Below are positions 28,009 to 35,997 of a stretch of 64,000 nucleotides of DNA, one piece after another. The position numbers and the translations under genes were made by a program. Below the pieces are notes generated by a model that searched no databases, was not told where the DNA came from, and saw only the letters and a program-made list of their open reading frames with translations. How positions within the stretch are numbered: position 1 is the first letter of the stretch; every line of letters starts with the position of its first letter. The DNA comes from Propioniciclava flava (GTDB lineage Bacteria; Actinomycetota; Actinomycetes; Propionibacteriales; Propionibacteriaceae). The stretch spans positions 1-64,000 of the forward strand of contig NZ_PPCV01000004.1 in assembly GCF_004126535.1 (NCBI RefSeq), written 5' to 3'.

Positions 28009-28746
28009 ATGTTCGTCAACGATGCGTTCGTCGAGACGCTGCCGTGCCCGCCCGCCGAGCGTGTGGCGCGGTTGCGCATGCTCATGGCCGACGAAGTCCT
28101 GGTCGTGGACACCCCCTATCCGCTTGAAGACATCGCCGCCTTCCTGGAAACGGGCGAAGAGGAGGCGCTGGACGTCTTGCGCGAACTCGGCCGCGACGGC
28201 TTCTTGGAGCGTCTCGAGTCAGGGGCGGTCCGTATCCGCGGCGAGGGAGAGTTCTGGGGCAGCGACGTCGTCGGGATCCGACGCCTCGTCGAGCCCGCCG
28301 CGGTGCAGGTGGCCAGCATCTTCGTGCGTCCTGCCGACCTCATCACGTTGCGGCAACTGGAGGGGCGCTGCTCGGAGGCGTTGCAGGAGCGCGACTTCCA
28401 CGCTTTCCGCCGCGCCGAAGACGCCTTCTTCGCCTCGCTGCTGACTTTGCATCCGAATGTCGAACTCACACGTCTGGTGGCTGACCTTCGTGCCCGGACG
28501 CCGTTGGATGGGCTCCGCAGCGGCGTCGAGTGCGGTGTGGTGGCGGCGTCCCTTCTCCCGCATCAGCGGGCGCTGGACCTGATTGAGGCGTCCGAGTTCG
28601 AGGCAGTCGCCTGCCTGATGGACTTCGCGCTGGGGGCGTTGCGCTACGTCGGCTCCCCGATCATGGACGCGCCCCACCTCGGCGGTCCGCCCGGAGATCT
28701 CGATGAGCGGCCCGACGGCGAGTTCCTCGACGCGACCCTCGACTGA
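28009..28746 (+). CDS. GntR/FadR-like (FCD) regulator
   Basis: This 245-residue protein has an N-terminal winged-helix-like segment (VDTPYPLEDIAAFLETGEEE, then ALDVLRELGRDGFLERLESG) and an all-helical C-terminal half resembling the FCD ligand-binding domain of FadR-family regulators (VVGIRRLVEPAAVQVASIF). The DNA-binding part is degenerate compared with classical GntR proteins, so this is a family-level guess. The ATG at 28009 follows a strong GAGGAGG ribosome site. It precedes citrate synthase, which is convergent, so no target is suggested by operon structure. Confidence 0.65.
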   Translation: MFVNDAFVETLPCPPAERVARLRMLMADEVLVVDTPYPLEDIAAFLETGEEEALDVLRELGRDGFLERLESGAVRIRGEGEFWGSDVVGIRRLVEPAAVQVASIFVRPADLITLRQLEGRCSEALQERDFHAFRRAEDAFFASLLTLHPNVELTRLVADLRARTPLDGLRSGVECGVVAASLLPHQRALDLIEASEFEAVACLMDFALGALRYVGSPIMDAPHLGGPPGDLDERPDGEFLDATLD

Positions 28747-28755
28747 CGCAGATCC

Positions 28756-28786
28756 CGAGCGCGGGCACGGTGAGCGCCCGCGCTCG
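28756..28786. terminator. Terminator between FCD regulator and gltA
   Basis: CGAGCGCGGGC pairs with GCCCGCGCTCG (11 bp) with a 9-base loop, located between two convergent genes. It should serve both directions. Confidence 0.7.
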
Positions 28787-28792
28787 AAGCGC

Positions 28793-30067
28793 CTACCCGC
28801 GCTGGTCTTGGGGTACGAACGTCCGTTCGCGGTAGCCGGTGTAGATCTGCTTGGGGCGCATGATCTTCTGGTCAGGATCGGTCATGTTCTCCAACCATTG
28901 CGCGCACCAGCCTGCCGTTCGCGGGACGGCGAACAGCACGGTGAACATCTCGGGTGGGAAGCGCAGCGCCTCATAGATCAGGCCTGAATAGAAGTCCACA
29001 TTCGGGTAGAGGCGACGGGAGACGAAGTATTCGTCCTCCAGGGCGATCTTCTCCAGTTCCAAGGCAATGGACAGCAGCGGGTTCACGCCGGTGACCTCAA
29101 ACACGTCGTCGCAGGAGCGCTTGATGATTTTGGCGCGGGGGTCGTAGTTCTTGTAGACCCGGTGACCAAAGCCCATGAGGCGGGCGCGGCCCTCCTTGAC
29201 GCCGGCGATGAAGTCGGGCACGCGATCAATCGTGCCGATCTCTCGCAGCATGCCCAAAACCGCCTCGTTCGCGCCCCCATGCAACGGCCCGAACAAGGCA
29301 CCGATGCCGGCGCCGACGGACGTGAACAGGTCGTTGCCCGCGGAGGCCACGGAACGCACGGCATTGGTGGAGCAGTTTTGCTCGTGGTCGGCGTGCAGGA
29401 TGAACAACACTTCCAGCGCCCGGGAGACGCGGGGGTCGGCGCGATAGACGCGTTGTTGGCTTTGGAAGAGCATGGCCAAGAAGTTGTCGACGTAGCCGAG
29501 TTCGTCGTTGGGGTAGACGAAGTGACGCCCGATGGAATGCCGATAGGCCCAGGCGGCCATGGTGGGGATCTTGCCCAGCAGCCGGATGATGTTCATTTCT
29601 CGGGCTTCGGGGTCGTCGATGCGACGCGAACTGGGATAGAACGTCTGCATGGACGCCACCCCCGCCATGAGCTTGGCCATGGGGTGGGCGTCGTAGCGGA
29701 AGGCGTCGATCAGTTCGCGCACGTTCTCGTGGACGAGCCGATGGGTGTTGATCTGCTTTTCCCAGGACGCGAGCTGGTCGGGGGTGGGCAGTTCGCCGTA
29801 CAGCAGGAGGTAGGCCACTTCGAGGTGGGAGGCCCCTGCGGCGAGCTGGTCGACCGGGTAGCCGCGGTACTCCAGGATGCCCGCATCGCCGTCAATGTAG
29901 GTGATCGCGCTGCGACAGGAGGCGGTGTTCATGAAGCCGGGGTCATAGGTGGCCAGCGGCCCGCTTTGTGTGGGGACCTGTTTGAGGTCGGTCGCGCGGA
30001 TGGTGCCGTCGGTGATCGGCAACTCGAAGCTCGCCTCGGGGGTTCTCACCTGCAGGTTTTCGGACAT
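28793..30067 (-). CDS. gltA: Citrate synthase
   Basis: This 424-residue enzyme condenses acetyl-CoA and oxaloacetate at the entry of the TCA cycle. The three catalytic regions are intact: FGPLHGGANEAV (His), LMGFGHRVYKNYDPRA (His) and LYPNVDFYSGLIYEALRFP (Asp). Length and the N-terminal beta-rich segment match the hexameric type I enzymes. I chose the ATG at 30067; a GTG two codons upstream (30073) would add only two residues. Together with icd in this window it supplies the first oxidative arm of the cycle. Confidence 0.95.
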   Translation of the reverse strand: MSENLQVRTPEASFELPITDGTIRATDLKQVPTQSGPLATYDPGFMNTASCRSAITYIDGDAGILEYRGYPVDQLAAGASHLEVAYLLLYGELPTPDQLASWEKQINTHRLVHENVRELIDAFRYDAHPMAKLMAGVASMQTFYPSSRRIDDPEAREMNIIRLLGKIPTMAAWAYRHSIGRHFVYPNDELGYVDNFLAMLFQSQQRVYRADPRVSRALEVLFILHADHEQNCSTNAVRSVASAGNDLFTSVGAGIGALFGPLHGGANEAVLGMLREIGTIDRVPDFIAGVKEGRARLMGFGHRVYKNYDPRAKIIKRSCDDVFEVTGVNPLLSIALELEKIALEDEYFVSRRLYPNVDFYSGLIYEALRFPPEMFTVLFAVPRTAGWCAQWLENMTDPDQKIMRPKQIYTGYRERTFVPQDQRG

Positions 30068-30150
30068 GCGCACACCCTAAGGAGGCATGTGGCCTCGTGG
30101 GCGGGCTGTTCACCGTGCGGGCGCCCACCGTGGGGCCCGCCGGTGTGCTT

Positions 30151-31041
30151 TCAGCGAGTCGTGGCGGTCGCCTGGTCGAACCGCAGGCGCCACGCGTCCC
30201 CCTGCTTGACCCATACGGACGCGTGAGCGCTGACGGCCGAGCGACTGCGCGCGTGCCAGCGCACGAGGACCACCCAGGGCGCCAGCTCTTCGACGCCGTC
30301 GATCTCCATGCTGACCGGGTCGGGGAAGGGCGCCAGCGACGCCAGGATGCGGCCCTTACCCGAGGAGACCCCGCGGGTATCGACTCCCGTGAAGCGCGGG
30401 TGGAGGAGTTCTGCGGCCGCGTCACGGTCGCCTCGGAGCTCATCGGAAAGCCAGCGGCGCTGCGAGGCGATGGCCGGATGTTCGGTGGCCGCCTCGGCTT
30501 CGGAGAAGAGGTCGGGTTCTGCGGCAGGAACGGGAGCAGGCGCGGCTTCGGGGGTGCAGGAGGCCGCGGAGGCGGCGGGCGTGCCGGGGAAGCCGGGCCC
30601 CGCGTTCACCGGTTGCCGCTGCTGGTAGGCGGTGGCTGCGGCGCGGGCGCGGGCATCGGCTGCTTCGTTCAACTCGTGGCCGGCGTGGCCCTTGACCCAT
30701 TCGAAGGTGACGCGGCGACCGGGCAGGGCGGCGTCGATCGCCTGCAGCAGGTCGACGTTTTGGACGGGTTTGCCGTCGGCCTTCTTCCACCCCTTGCGCT
30801 TCCAGCCGGGCATCCACTTGGTGACCGAATTGATGACGTACTGCGAATCGCACAAGATCAGCAGATCATCGTCTGCCTCAGCGGTCTGCTCGAGCAGATC
30901 GAGGACGGCCTTGAGTTCGCCCATGTTGTTGGTGCCGTGCGGCCATCCACCCGCAGCCCACGTGTCGCCGTCGACGAACCACGCCCATCCTGCCGGGCCG
31001 GGATTGGACAGGGAGGAACCGTCGGCGGCAGCGATGATCAT
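30151..31041 (-). CDS. Ribonuclease HI fused to an NTF2-like (DUF4440/SnoaL) domain
   Basis: In this 296-residue two-domain protein, residues 1-140 are RNase HI with all four acidic catalytic residues (D7, E42, D65, D129) and the flexible-loop histidine H119 in VKGHAGHELNEAADARA. They should cut RNA in RNA-DNA hybrids. A Pro/Ala-rich linker (about 140-185) leads to a C-terminal NTF2-like domain: SQRRWLSDELRGDRDAAAEL, LHPRFTGVDTRG, and VVLVRWHARSRS followed by HASVWVKQGDAWRLRFDQA. The NTF2-like domain usually binds small ligands and its role here is unknown. No typical RNase HI basic protrusion beyond GWKRKGWKK is seen. Confidence 0.85.
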   Translation of the reverse strand: MIIAAADGSSLSNPGPAGWAWFVDGDTWAAGGWPHGTNNMGELKAVLDLLEQTAEADDDLLILCDSQYVINSVTKWMPGWKRKGWKKADGKPVQNVDLLQAIDAALPGRRVTFEWVKGHAGHELNEAADARARAAATAYQQRQPVNAGPGFPGTPAASAASCTPEAAPAPVPAAEPDLFSEAEAATEHPAIASQRRWLSDELRGDRDAAAELLHPRFTGVDTRGVSSGKGRILASLAPFPDPVSMEIDGVEELAPWVVLVRWHARSRSAVSAHASVWVKQGDAWRLRFDQATATTR

Positions 31042-31077
31042 GGACCTATTGTGCCGGGATCCCGACCCGGGCTCGCT

Positions 31078-31833
31078 CTAGGGCGTGGGCGTCTCGGCGG
31101 CCATGGCGTCGATGAACCGGCACGTCCGCTCCTCATGCGTCAGACGTGAGCAGTAGGAGCAGTAGCTGCCCTCGGGAATCTCGAACCAGTGGCAGCAACT
31201 CGCGCGGTCGTAGAACAGGCGTGGTCCGTGCGGGCCCTCCAGGATGCGACATGAGCCGAGGCGTTGCAGCACCTCTCTGGTCCCGAAGACGGGTGCGACC
31301 GCGCGGAGCACCTCGGCGGCGGGCCGGACGGTGGAGAGTGTCCGGGCGGACATGCCGAGAGCGGCCGCGATGTTTCCCCACGTTTGAGGCTGCGACAGGC
31401 GCGCCGCGCCCTGTAGTTGCGCAGCGAGGGGGAGGAGGTGTTCCTCCACGAGGCCGCTGACGAGGTCCTCGGGGGTGTGGGTGGGTCTCAGGCGTCCGGT
31501 GAACTGGACGCCGGCCGGGCTGCCGTCGCGAATCTGGACACTGACCTGTCTTGCCGACGCGTCGAGGGCCATCCCGGTCAGGACCCAGACACCCAGTGTG
31601 GCCGAGCACAGCCGGTGGCAATAGCGCTGGAAGAACAGGGAGGCCGCATGCCGGGGGACCGAAATCGAACGTATGCGCGCGTGCTCGGCAACGAGCGCGG
31701 CGACGATCGAGGGGGCGGCCAGCAGGTCCGCCGCCGGAATCCACTGCCCCCCGACGCTGAGGTTCATCGTGGGTGTGAGCCCATGCAAGACGGTCTCGGC
31801 TTGGCTGAGATCGAGGTGGTTACCGTTCGGCAT
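31078..31833 (-). CDS. FhuF-like (2Fe-2S) reductase under a cobalamin riboswitch
   Basis: This 251-residue protein ends with the FhuF-type cluster motif Cys-Cys-x10-Cys-x2-Cys (C213, C214, C225, C228) in a sequence starting SCCHWFEIPEGSYCSYC; a further Cys at 238 is present. FhuF reduces iron in ferric siderophores. Here a cobalamin riboswitch precedes the gene, which suggests a role in corrinoid or cobalt handling, for example reducing B12 after uptake. That function is inference. The ATG at 31833 follows an AAAGGGGA ribosome site; the longer open frame upstream overlaps the riboswitch and is rejected. No B12 transporter genes are in view. Confidence 0.75.
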   Translation of the reverse strand: MPNGNHLDLSQAETVLHGLTPTMNLSVGGQWIPAADLLAAPSIVAALVAEHARIRSISVPRHAASLFFQRYCHRLCSATLGVWVLTGMALDASARQVSVQIRDGSPAGVQFTGRLRPTHTPEDLVSGLVEEHLLPLAAQLQGAARLSQPQTWGNIAAALGMSARTLSTVRPAAEVLRAVAPVFGTREVLQRLGSCRILEGPHGPRLFYDRASCCHWFEIPEGSYCSYCSRLTHEERTCRFIDAMAAETPTP

Positions 31834-31904
31834 GGGTCCCCTTTGAAGGCGGGACGCGTGGCCAGGCGTGGGCGAGTCGACCCTCGCGTGGAGGACGCGT
31901 CCAG

Positions 31905-32030
31905 GAGGTGAGCTGTGTGCCTGGTGGTGGAGTATCTGGCTCATCCGACAGGGTGATCTGCTGGACTCACAGTGGCGCGACCGCACCGGAATCTCACCGG
32001 CTTCCTCGTCCCCGAAGCGTGTACAGGCTA
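31905..32030 (-). ncRNA. Cobalamin riboswitch
   Basis: Read on the minus strand, the sequence contains the conserved core GAAGCCGGTGAGATTCCGGT, CGGTCGCGCCACTGTGA and, after a variable arm, CGGATGAGCCAGATACT. The invariant GCCACTG is at 31976-31970 and the AGCCAGA segment lies near 31941-31935. It precedes the FhuF-like gene by about 70 bases, which would hold the expression platform. High B12 should lower expression of that gene. The outer limits are approximate because I judged the structure by eye. Confidence 0.88.
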
Positions 32031-32043
32031 GCAACGATTGTGT

Positions 32044-32081
32044 GTCGTGGCCCGGTGTCCACGTGAACACCGGGCCACGAC
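32044..32081 (-). terminator. Terminator downstream of the MacB-like permease gene
   Basis: GTCGTGGCCCGGTGT pairs perfectly with ACACCGGGCCACGAC (15-bp stem, 8-base loop). It lies just past the stop of the ABC permease gene and before the riboswitch, separating two minus-strand units. Confidence 0.8.
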
Positions 32082-32102
32082 TCTCCGAGGGGTGGAGTCA
32101 GG

Positions 32103-34481
32103 TCACTCCTGCGCGAGCGCCGTCGCCGGTGAGACCGAGGCGGCGCGCCCCGCAGGCAGCACGGAGGCGATCCAGGCCAGCCCGAGCGTGAGCCCGATCA
32201 GCAGCAGCAGTTGCGCATAGGGGATGCCGATCGTTACGGCGGTCTCCTTGCCAAGCATCGCTTCCATTCCCGCGATCCCGTAGCCGATGCCGAGCAGGAC
32301 CCCAGCGACGCTCGCGACGCCGCCCAGCAGGAGTGCCTCGCCTCCCAGCAGACGCTTGACCGCCGAAGCGTCCAATCCCAGGGCCCGCAGCAGCGCCGTC
32401 TCGCGGCGGCGCTCCAGCACCGACAGCCCCAAGGTGTTCCCGACGCCGACCAGTGAGATCAAGACGGAGACGCCCAACAGGCCCAACACGACGGCCAGCA
32501 CCGCCGCGAACGATTGAGCGATCATCTCGCGTTCGGCATGGGCCGAGGTGATCGTCACGCTGGCACCGTCGAGCGCCGTGCCGATGTCACCCAGGAGCGT
32601 TGCGGGATTCGCATCGGCGGTCGGCTTCACCAGCATCACTTTGCTGGTTTCGGCTCCGGGTGTGGACAGCACGGCCGGATTCACGGCCGTCATCGCGGCC
32701 TGGGGAACGATGCGGGCGCGGAGAGGAATGGCGCGGCCGCCGATCGTCAGGTTGACGGTGGCTCCGTTGGCGATGGTGGAGGATCCCATCGCGATCTCGT
32801 CGGGGGCAAGGTTCTCTGCGGACGCCCACCCCAGGGTGGTGGCCTGTGCGGTGGTCAGCCCGATGGCCATCACCTGGGTCGACTTCCCGTTCGCCTCCAC
32901 CGTGCCGTCGGCGACGGTTGCGTCAACCGCGGCGGCAACGCCCTTCACGGCTGCGACGCGTTGGGTCAACTGCGAGGTGACGTCGCCGTAGATGAGGATC
33001 TCGACCGGATGACGCCGGTCAACGGTGTCTTGGATGGTCGTGTTCGCGATGGCTGCACCGGTCAGAACCATGGAGACCAGCGTCGTCCCGATCAGCAGGG
33101 CACCTGCGGTGGCAGCGGCGCGACGGGGCGTGCGGCGGGTGTTCTCCCCGGCCAACTGCCCCACGATGTGCCCGCGGAACGGACGCCCGAGTGCGGCGGC
33201 CGCGGCCGGGATCCACCAGGGCCCCAGCAGCAGGACGCCAGCGAAGTTGAGCACACCGGCGACGACCCCGATCAGCACGCCGGTCTCTTTCCCGATCACG
33301 GCGGCGGCGACCAGACCCGCGCCACCGGCGACGAAGGTGAGGATCCCCATCGTCGTGCGGAAGGCGCCGATCGCCCGGCCGCTTGCTGGGGCCAGATCGG
33401 GGCGCAAAGCCGCCAGGGGAGGTACCCGGGTTGCGGCTCGTGCGGGCAGCGCGGCGGCAGCGACCGTGACGACGACGCCAGCGAGCCAGGGGGCGATGAG
33501 CGCGACGGCGTCGGGGGTCATCGCTTCAGCGCCAAACACGCTGGGGGCGAGTAGCGGAAGGAGGGAGACGAGCCCCCAGCCCACCCCGAGACCGATGAGG
33601 CCAGCCACCGCCGCGGTCAAGAATGCTTCGCTGAGGACCTGCCGGAACGTTTGAGCGCGCGAGGCGCCCAGGCAGCGTAGGAGCGCCAGGCGGCGAGTGT
33701 TCTGAGCGACCAGGATGGAGAAGGTGTTGCTGATGACCAGCGCGGCGACGAAGAAGGCGATGACTCCGAAGATGAGCAGCACATACGTGGTCACCGAGGT
33801 GTTGTTCGTGTAGGCGGCGACCTTCTTGGCCGTCCAGTCAGCCGCCGTCGCGACGGAGGCCTTGTCGGTGCTGATGCCGGGCAGGGCCTTGATCGAGGCG
33901 ACCAGTGCATCCGGGTTGTTGCCGCTGACCATCACCAGGGCGTAGTTGCCGCCGCTCAGCCGCAGGGCCGTCGCGTCCGGTGCCAGCACCAAGGGGATTG
34001 CGGTGGACGATGTCGCGGCGGATCCCGGCTTCACGATCCCGACGATGGTGTCCCCGGAGCCCTCTTTCCAGGGGAGCTTGTCGCCCACGGAGAGGTGCCC
34101 GACTTGGGCGAGGTCGTCGTTGATCACGACCTCGCCGGTGGCGGCGGGGAGCCGACCCTGCACGACGGTGGTCTTGCCGCTTGCGGGCAGCGTGACGATC
34201 TGGACGTAGAACTCAGGGGTTCCGACCATGGTTCCGTACTCCACCAGCGGACGGGTGGCGGTCACGCCCGGCACTGTGCCGATCGCCTTGACGGTGGCCG
34301 GGGACAGAGCTGAACCGGTGACGACGACGGACGCGTCACCGACCCGGCCTGCGACCTGGTCGGTGTAGGAGCGGGACAGGGACGACCCCAGGATCAGCGT
34401 GGCGCAGGTGAAGGCGACGCCCAGGATGATCGCTAGGGCGGAGGAAACGAGACGACGTGGTTCGCGCAGCACCGTTCTCAC
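32103..34481 (-). CDS. ABC transporter permease, FtsX/MacB type (two FtsX domains)
   Basis: This 792-residue permease has a single N-terminal helix (LVSSALAIILGVAFTCATLI), a large extracytoplasmic domain, three helices, a second cluster of helices and another periplasmic-type domain before the last three. Two FtsX cores are visible: VLLIFGVIAFFVAALVISNT followed by ARNTRRLALLRCLGASRAQ-like sequence, and VSVLISLVGVGNTLGLSVLE followed by RRETALLRALG. Such proteins export lipids or antibiotics or signal for a two-component system. The GTG start overlaps the ATPase stop (GTGA), so the two subunits are translationally coupled. Confidence 0.88.
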   Translation of the reverse strand: MRTVLREPRRLVSSALAIILGVAFTCATLILGSSLSRSYTDQVAGRVGDASVVVTGSALSPATVKAIGTVPGVTATRPLVEYGTMVGTPEFYVQIVTLPASGKTTVVQGRLPAATGEVVINDDLAQVGHLSVGDKLPWKEGSGDTIVGIVKPGSAATSSTAIPLVLAPDATALRLSGGNYALVMVSGNNPDALVASIKALPGISTDKASVATAADWTAKKVAAYTNNTSVTTYVLLIFGVIAFFVAALVISNTFSILVAQNTRRLALLRCLGASRAQTFRQVLSEAFLTAAVAGLIGLGVGWGLVSLLPLLAPSVFGAEAMTPDAVALIAPWLAGVVVTVAAAALPARAATRVPPLAALRPDLAPASGRAIGAFRTTMGILTFVAGGAGLVAAAVIGKETGVLIGVVAGVLNFAGVLLLGPWWIPAAAAALGRPFRGHIVGQLAGENTRRTPRRAAATAGALLIGTTLVSMVLTGAAIANTTIQDTVDRRHPVEILIYGDVTSQLTQRVAAVKGVAAAVDATVADGTVEANGKSTQVMAIGLTTAQATTLGWASAENLAPDEIAMGSSTIANGATVNLTIGGRAIPLRARIVPQAAMTAVNPAVLSTPGAETSKVMLVKPTADANPATLLGDIGTALDGASVTITSAHAEREMIAQSFAAVLAVVLGLLGVSVLISLVGVGNTLGLSVLERRRETALLRALGLDASAVKRLLGGEALLLGGVASVAGVLLGIGYGIAGMEAMLGKETAVTIGIPYAQLLLLIGLTLGLAWIASVLPAGRAASVSPATALAQE

Positions 34482-35164
34482 CGCTCGTCAGCGACGATGC
34501 GGCCATCGGCCAGGCGCACGACCCGGTCGCACGCGCGCGCGGCGGAGGCGTCGTGGGTCACCATGACGACGGTCTGGCCGTACATGTCGACGGCCCGGCG
34601 CAGGACGCCCAGCACGTCGGCGCTCGCGGCCGAGTCCAGGGCACCGGTCGGTTCGTCGGCGAAGATGACGGTGGGGCGCATGACCAAGGCTCGCGCCACG
34701 GCGACGCGCTGCTGCTGGCCACCCGACAGTTCGGAGGGGCGGTGGGTGAGACGCTCGGTGAGGCCAAGGGTGGAAACCACCTCGTCGAACCATTCCTGAT
34801 CGGGGCGGCGCCCCGCCAGGCGCTGGGGGAGCAGGATGTTCTCGCGGGCGTTCAGCGTGGGAACGAGGTTGAACGACTGGAAGACGAAGCCGATGTGATC
34901 GCGGCGGACCTTGGTGAGCCGCTTGTCATCCAGTCCGGTGATCTCCACATCACCCACCCAGGAGCGGCCATAACTGGCCTGGTCTAGGCCGGCGAGCAGG
35001 TGGAGCAGCGTCGACTTGCCGCTGCCCGAGGGCCCCATGATGGCGGTGAACTCACCCGACTCGAGCTGGGTGCTGACGGCGTCCAAGGCGGTGACGGACG
35101 TCTCGCCGGAGCCGTACACCTTGGTGAGCGACTCGGCACGGACAGCGGGTGGTGCGATGGGCAT
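34478..35164 (-). CDS. ABC transporter ATP-binding protein, MacB/LolD type
   Basis: This 228-residue ATPase has Walker A GPSGSGKST, Q-loop GFVFQSFNLVPTLNARENIL (classic MacB/LolD wording), signature LSGGQQQRVAVARAL, Walker B VIFADEPTGALD and H-loop VMVTHDASAARAC. It partners with the FtsX-type permease encoded immediately downstream. A two-component system lies about 155 bases upstream on the same strand, a common arrangement in which the sensor controls the exporter in response to cell-envelope stress. Confidence 0.92.
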   Translation of the reverse strand: MPIAPPAVRAESLTKVYGSGETSVTALDAVSTQLESGEFTAIMGPSGSGKSTLLHLLAGLDQASYGRSWVGDVEITGLDDKRLTKVRRDHIGFVFQSFNLVPTLNARENILLPQRLAGRRPDQEWFDEVVSTLGLTERLTHRPSELSGGQQQRVAVARALVMRPTVIFADEPTGALDSAASADVLGVLRRAVDMYGQTVVMVTHDASAARACDRVVRLADGRIVADER

Positions 35165-35319
35165 GGGGAATGATCCTCCTCGTGTGGGCTACCTCTCCAC
35201 CCTGCCGGACGCCTGCCTTCGCGTCATCGGTCCGCCGCAGCGTGGGGGGTGCTGCCATTGGCGGGGGTGTCCCTCGCCCCTGAGGTGCAGTCGGTCAGAC
35301 CACGGGATGAGGGGGCGGC

Positions 35320-35997
35320 TCACGCCTGTGGGGAGACCAGCCCGGCATCGTAGGCGAGCACGACCAAACCCACCCGGTCACGGATCGCGAGCTTGGCAAG
35401 GATGTGCCCGATGTGGGTCTTCACGGTGGCTTCTGCGAGAAACAGCGTGGAGGCGATCTCGTTGTTGGTCAGCCCCTGGGCCACCAAGGTGAGGACTTCG
35501 CGTTCGCGCTCGGTCAGTTCCTCCACGCGTGCGGCGGCGCGGGTCGCGGCGCCTGCGCCCGGCAGCAGAGGCACGAAGCGCTCCAGCAGGCGGCGGGTGG
35601 CGGTGGGGGCGACGACGGCCTCGCCGCTGTGCACCGCCCGGATCCCGGCCAGCAATTCAGCCGGTCCGGCGTCCTTGAGTAGGAAGCCGGACGCCCCCGC
35701 CTGCAGGGCCGCGAAGACGTACTCGTCCAGGTCGAACGTGGTCAAGACGAGCACTTTCGTCTGCGCGCCCGATTCGACGATGCGGCGGGTGGCCTCGACG
35801 CCGTCCATGATCGGCATGCGGATGTCCATCAGCACGACATCACAACCGGTGGGGCCCGTGGCGGCACGCACCGCGTCCGCGCCGTTGCCCACCTCGCCGA
35901 CGACGGTCATGTCGGATTGGGCGTCCAGCACCATGCGGAATCCCAAGCGCACCAACTCCTGATCGTCGGCGAGGATCAGGCGGATGGGCTCGGTCAT
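35320..35997 (-). CDS. NarL/LuxR-family response regulator
   Basis: This 225-residue protein has a receiver domain (1-125), with acidic pocket D11/D12, phosphoacceptor D58 in VVLMDIRMP and switch lysine in GFLLKDAGP. The LuxR-type helix-turn-helix (about 158-220) has LTEREREVLTLVAQGLTNNE followed by IASTLFLAEATVKTHIGHIL. It is translated just after the sensor kinase, whose stop overlaps its ATG. It probably controls the adjacent ABC exporter. No target site was identified. Confidence 0.93.
   Translation of the reverse strand: MTEPIRLILADDQELVRLGFRMVLDAQSDMTVVGEVGNGADAVRAATGPTGCDVVLMDIRMPIMDGVEATRRIVESGAQTKVLVLTTFDLDEYVFAALQAGASGFLLKDAGPAELLAGIRAVHSGEAVVAPTATRRLLERFVPLLPGAGAATRAAARVEELTEREREVLTLVAQGLTNNEIASTLFLAEATVKTHIGHILAKLAIRDRVGLVVLAYDAGLVSPQA

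Noticed and set aside
31834-32070. N-terminal extension of the FhuF-like protein
   Set aside because: The extended frame overlaps the cobalamin riboswitch; the ATG at 31833 follows an AAAGGGGA site.
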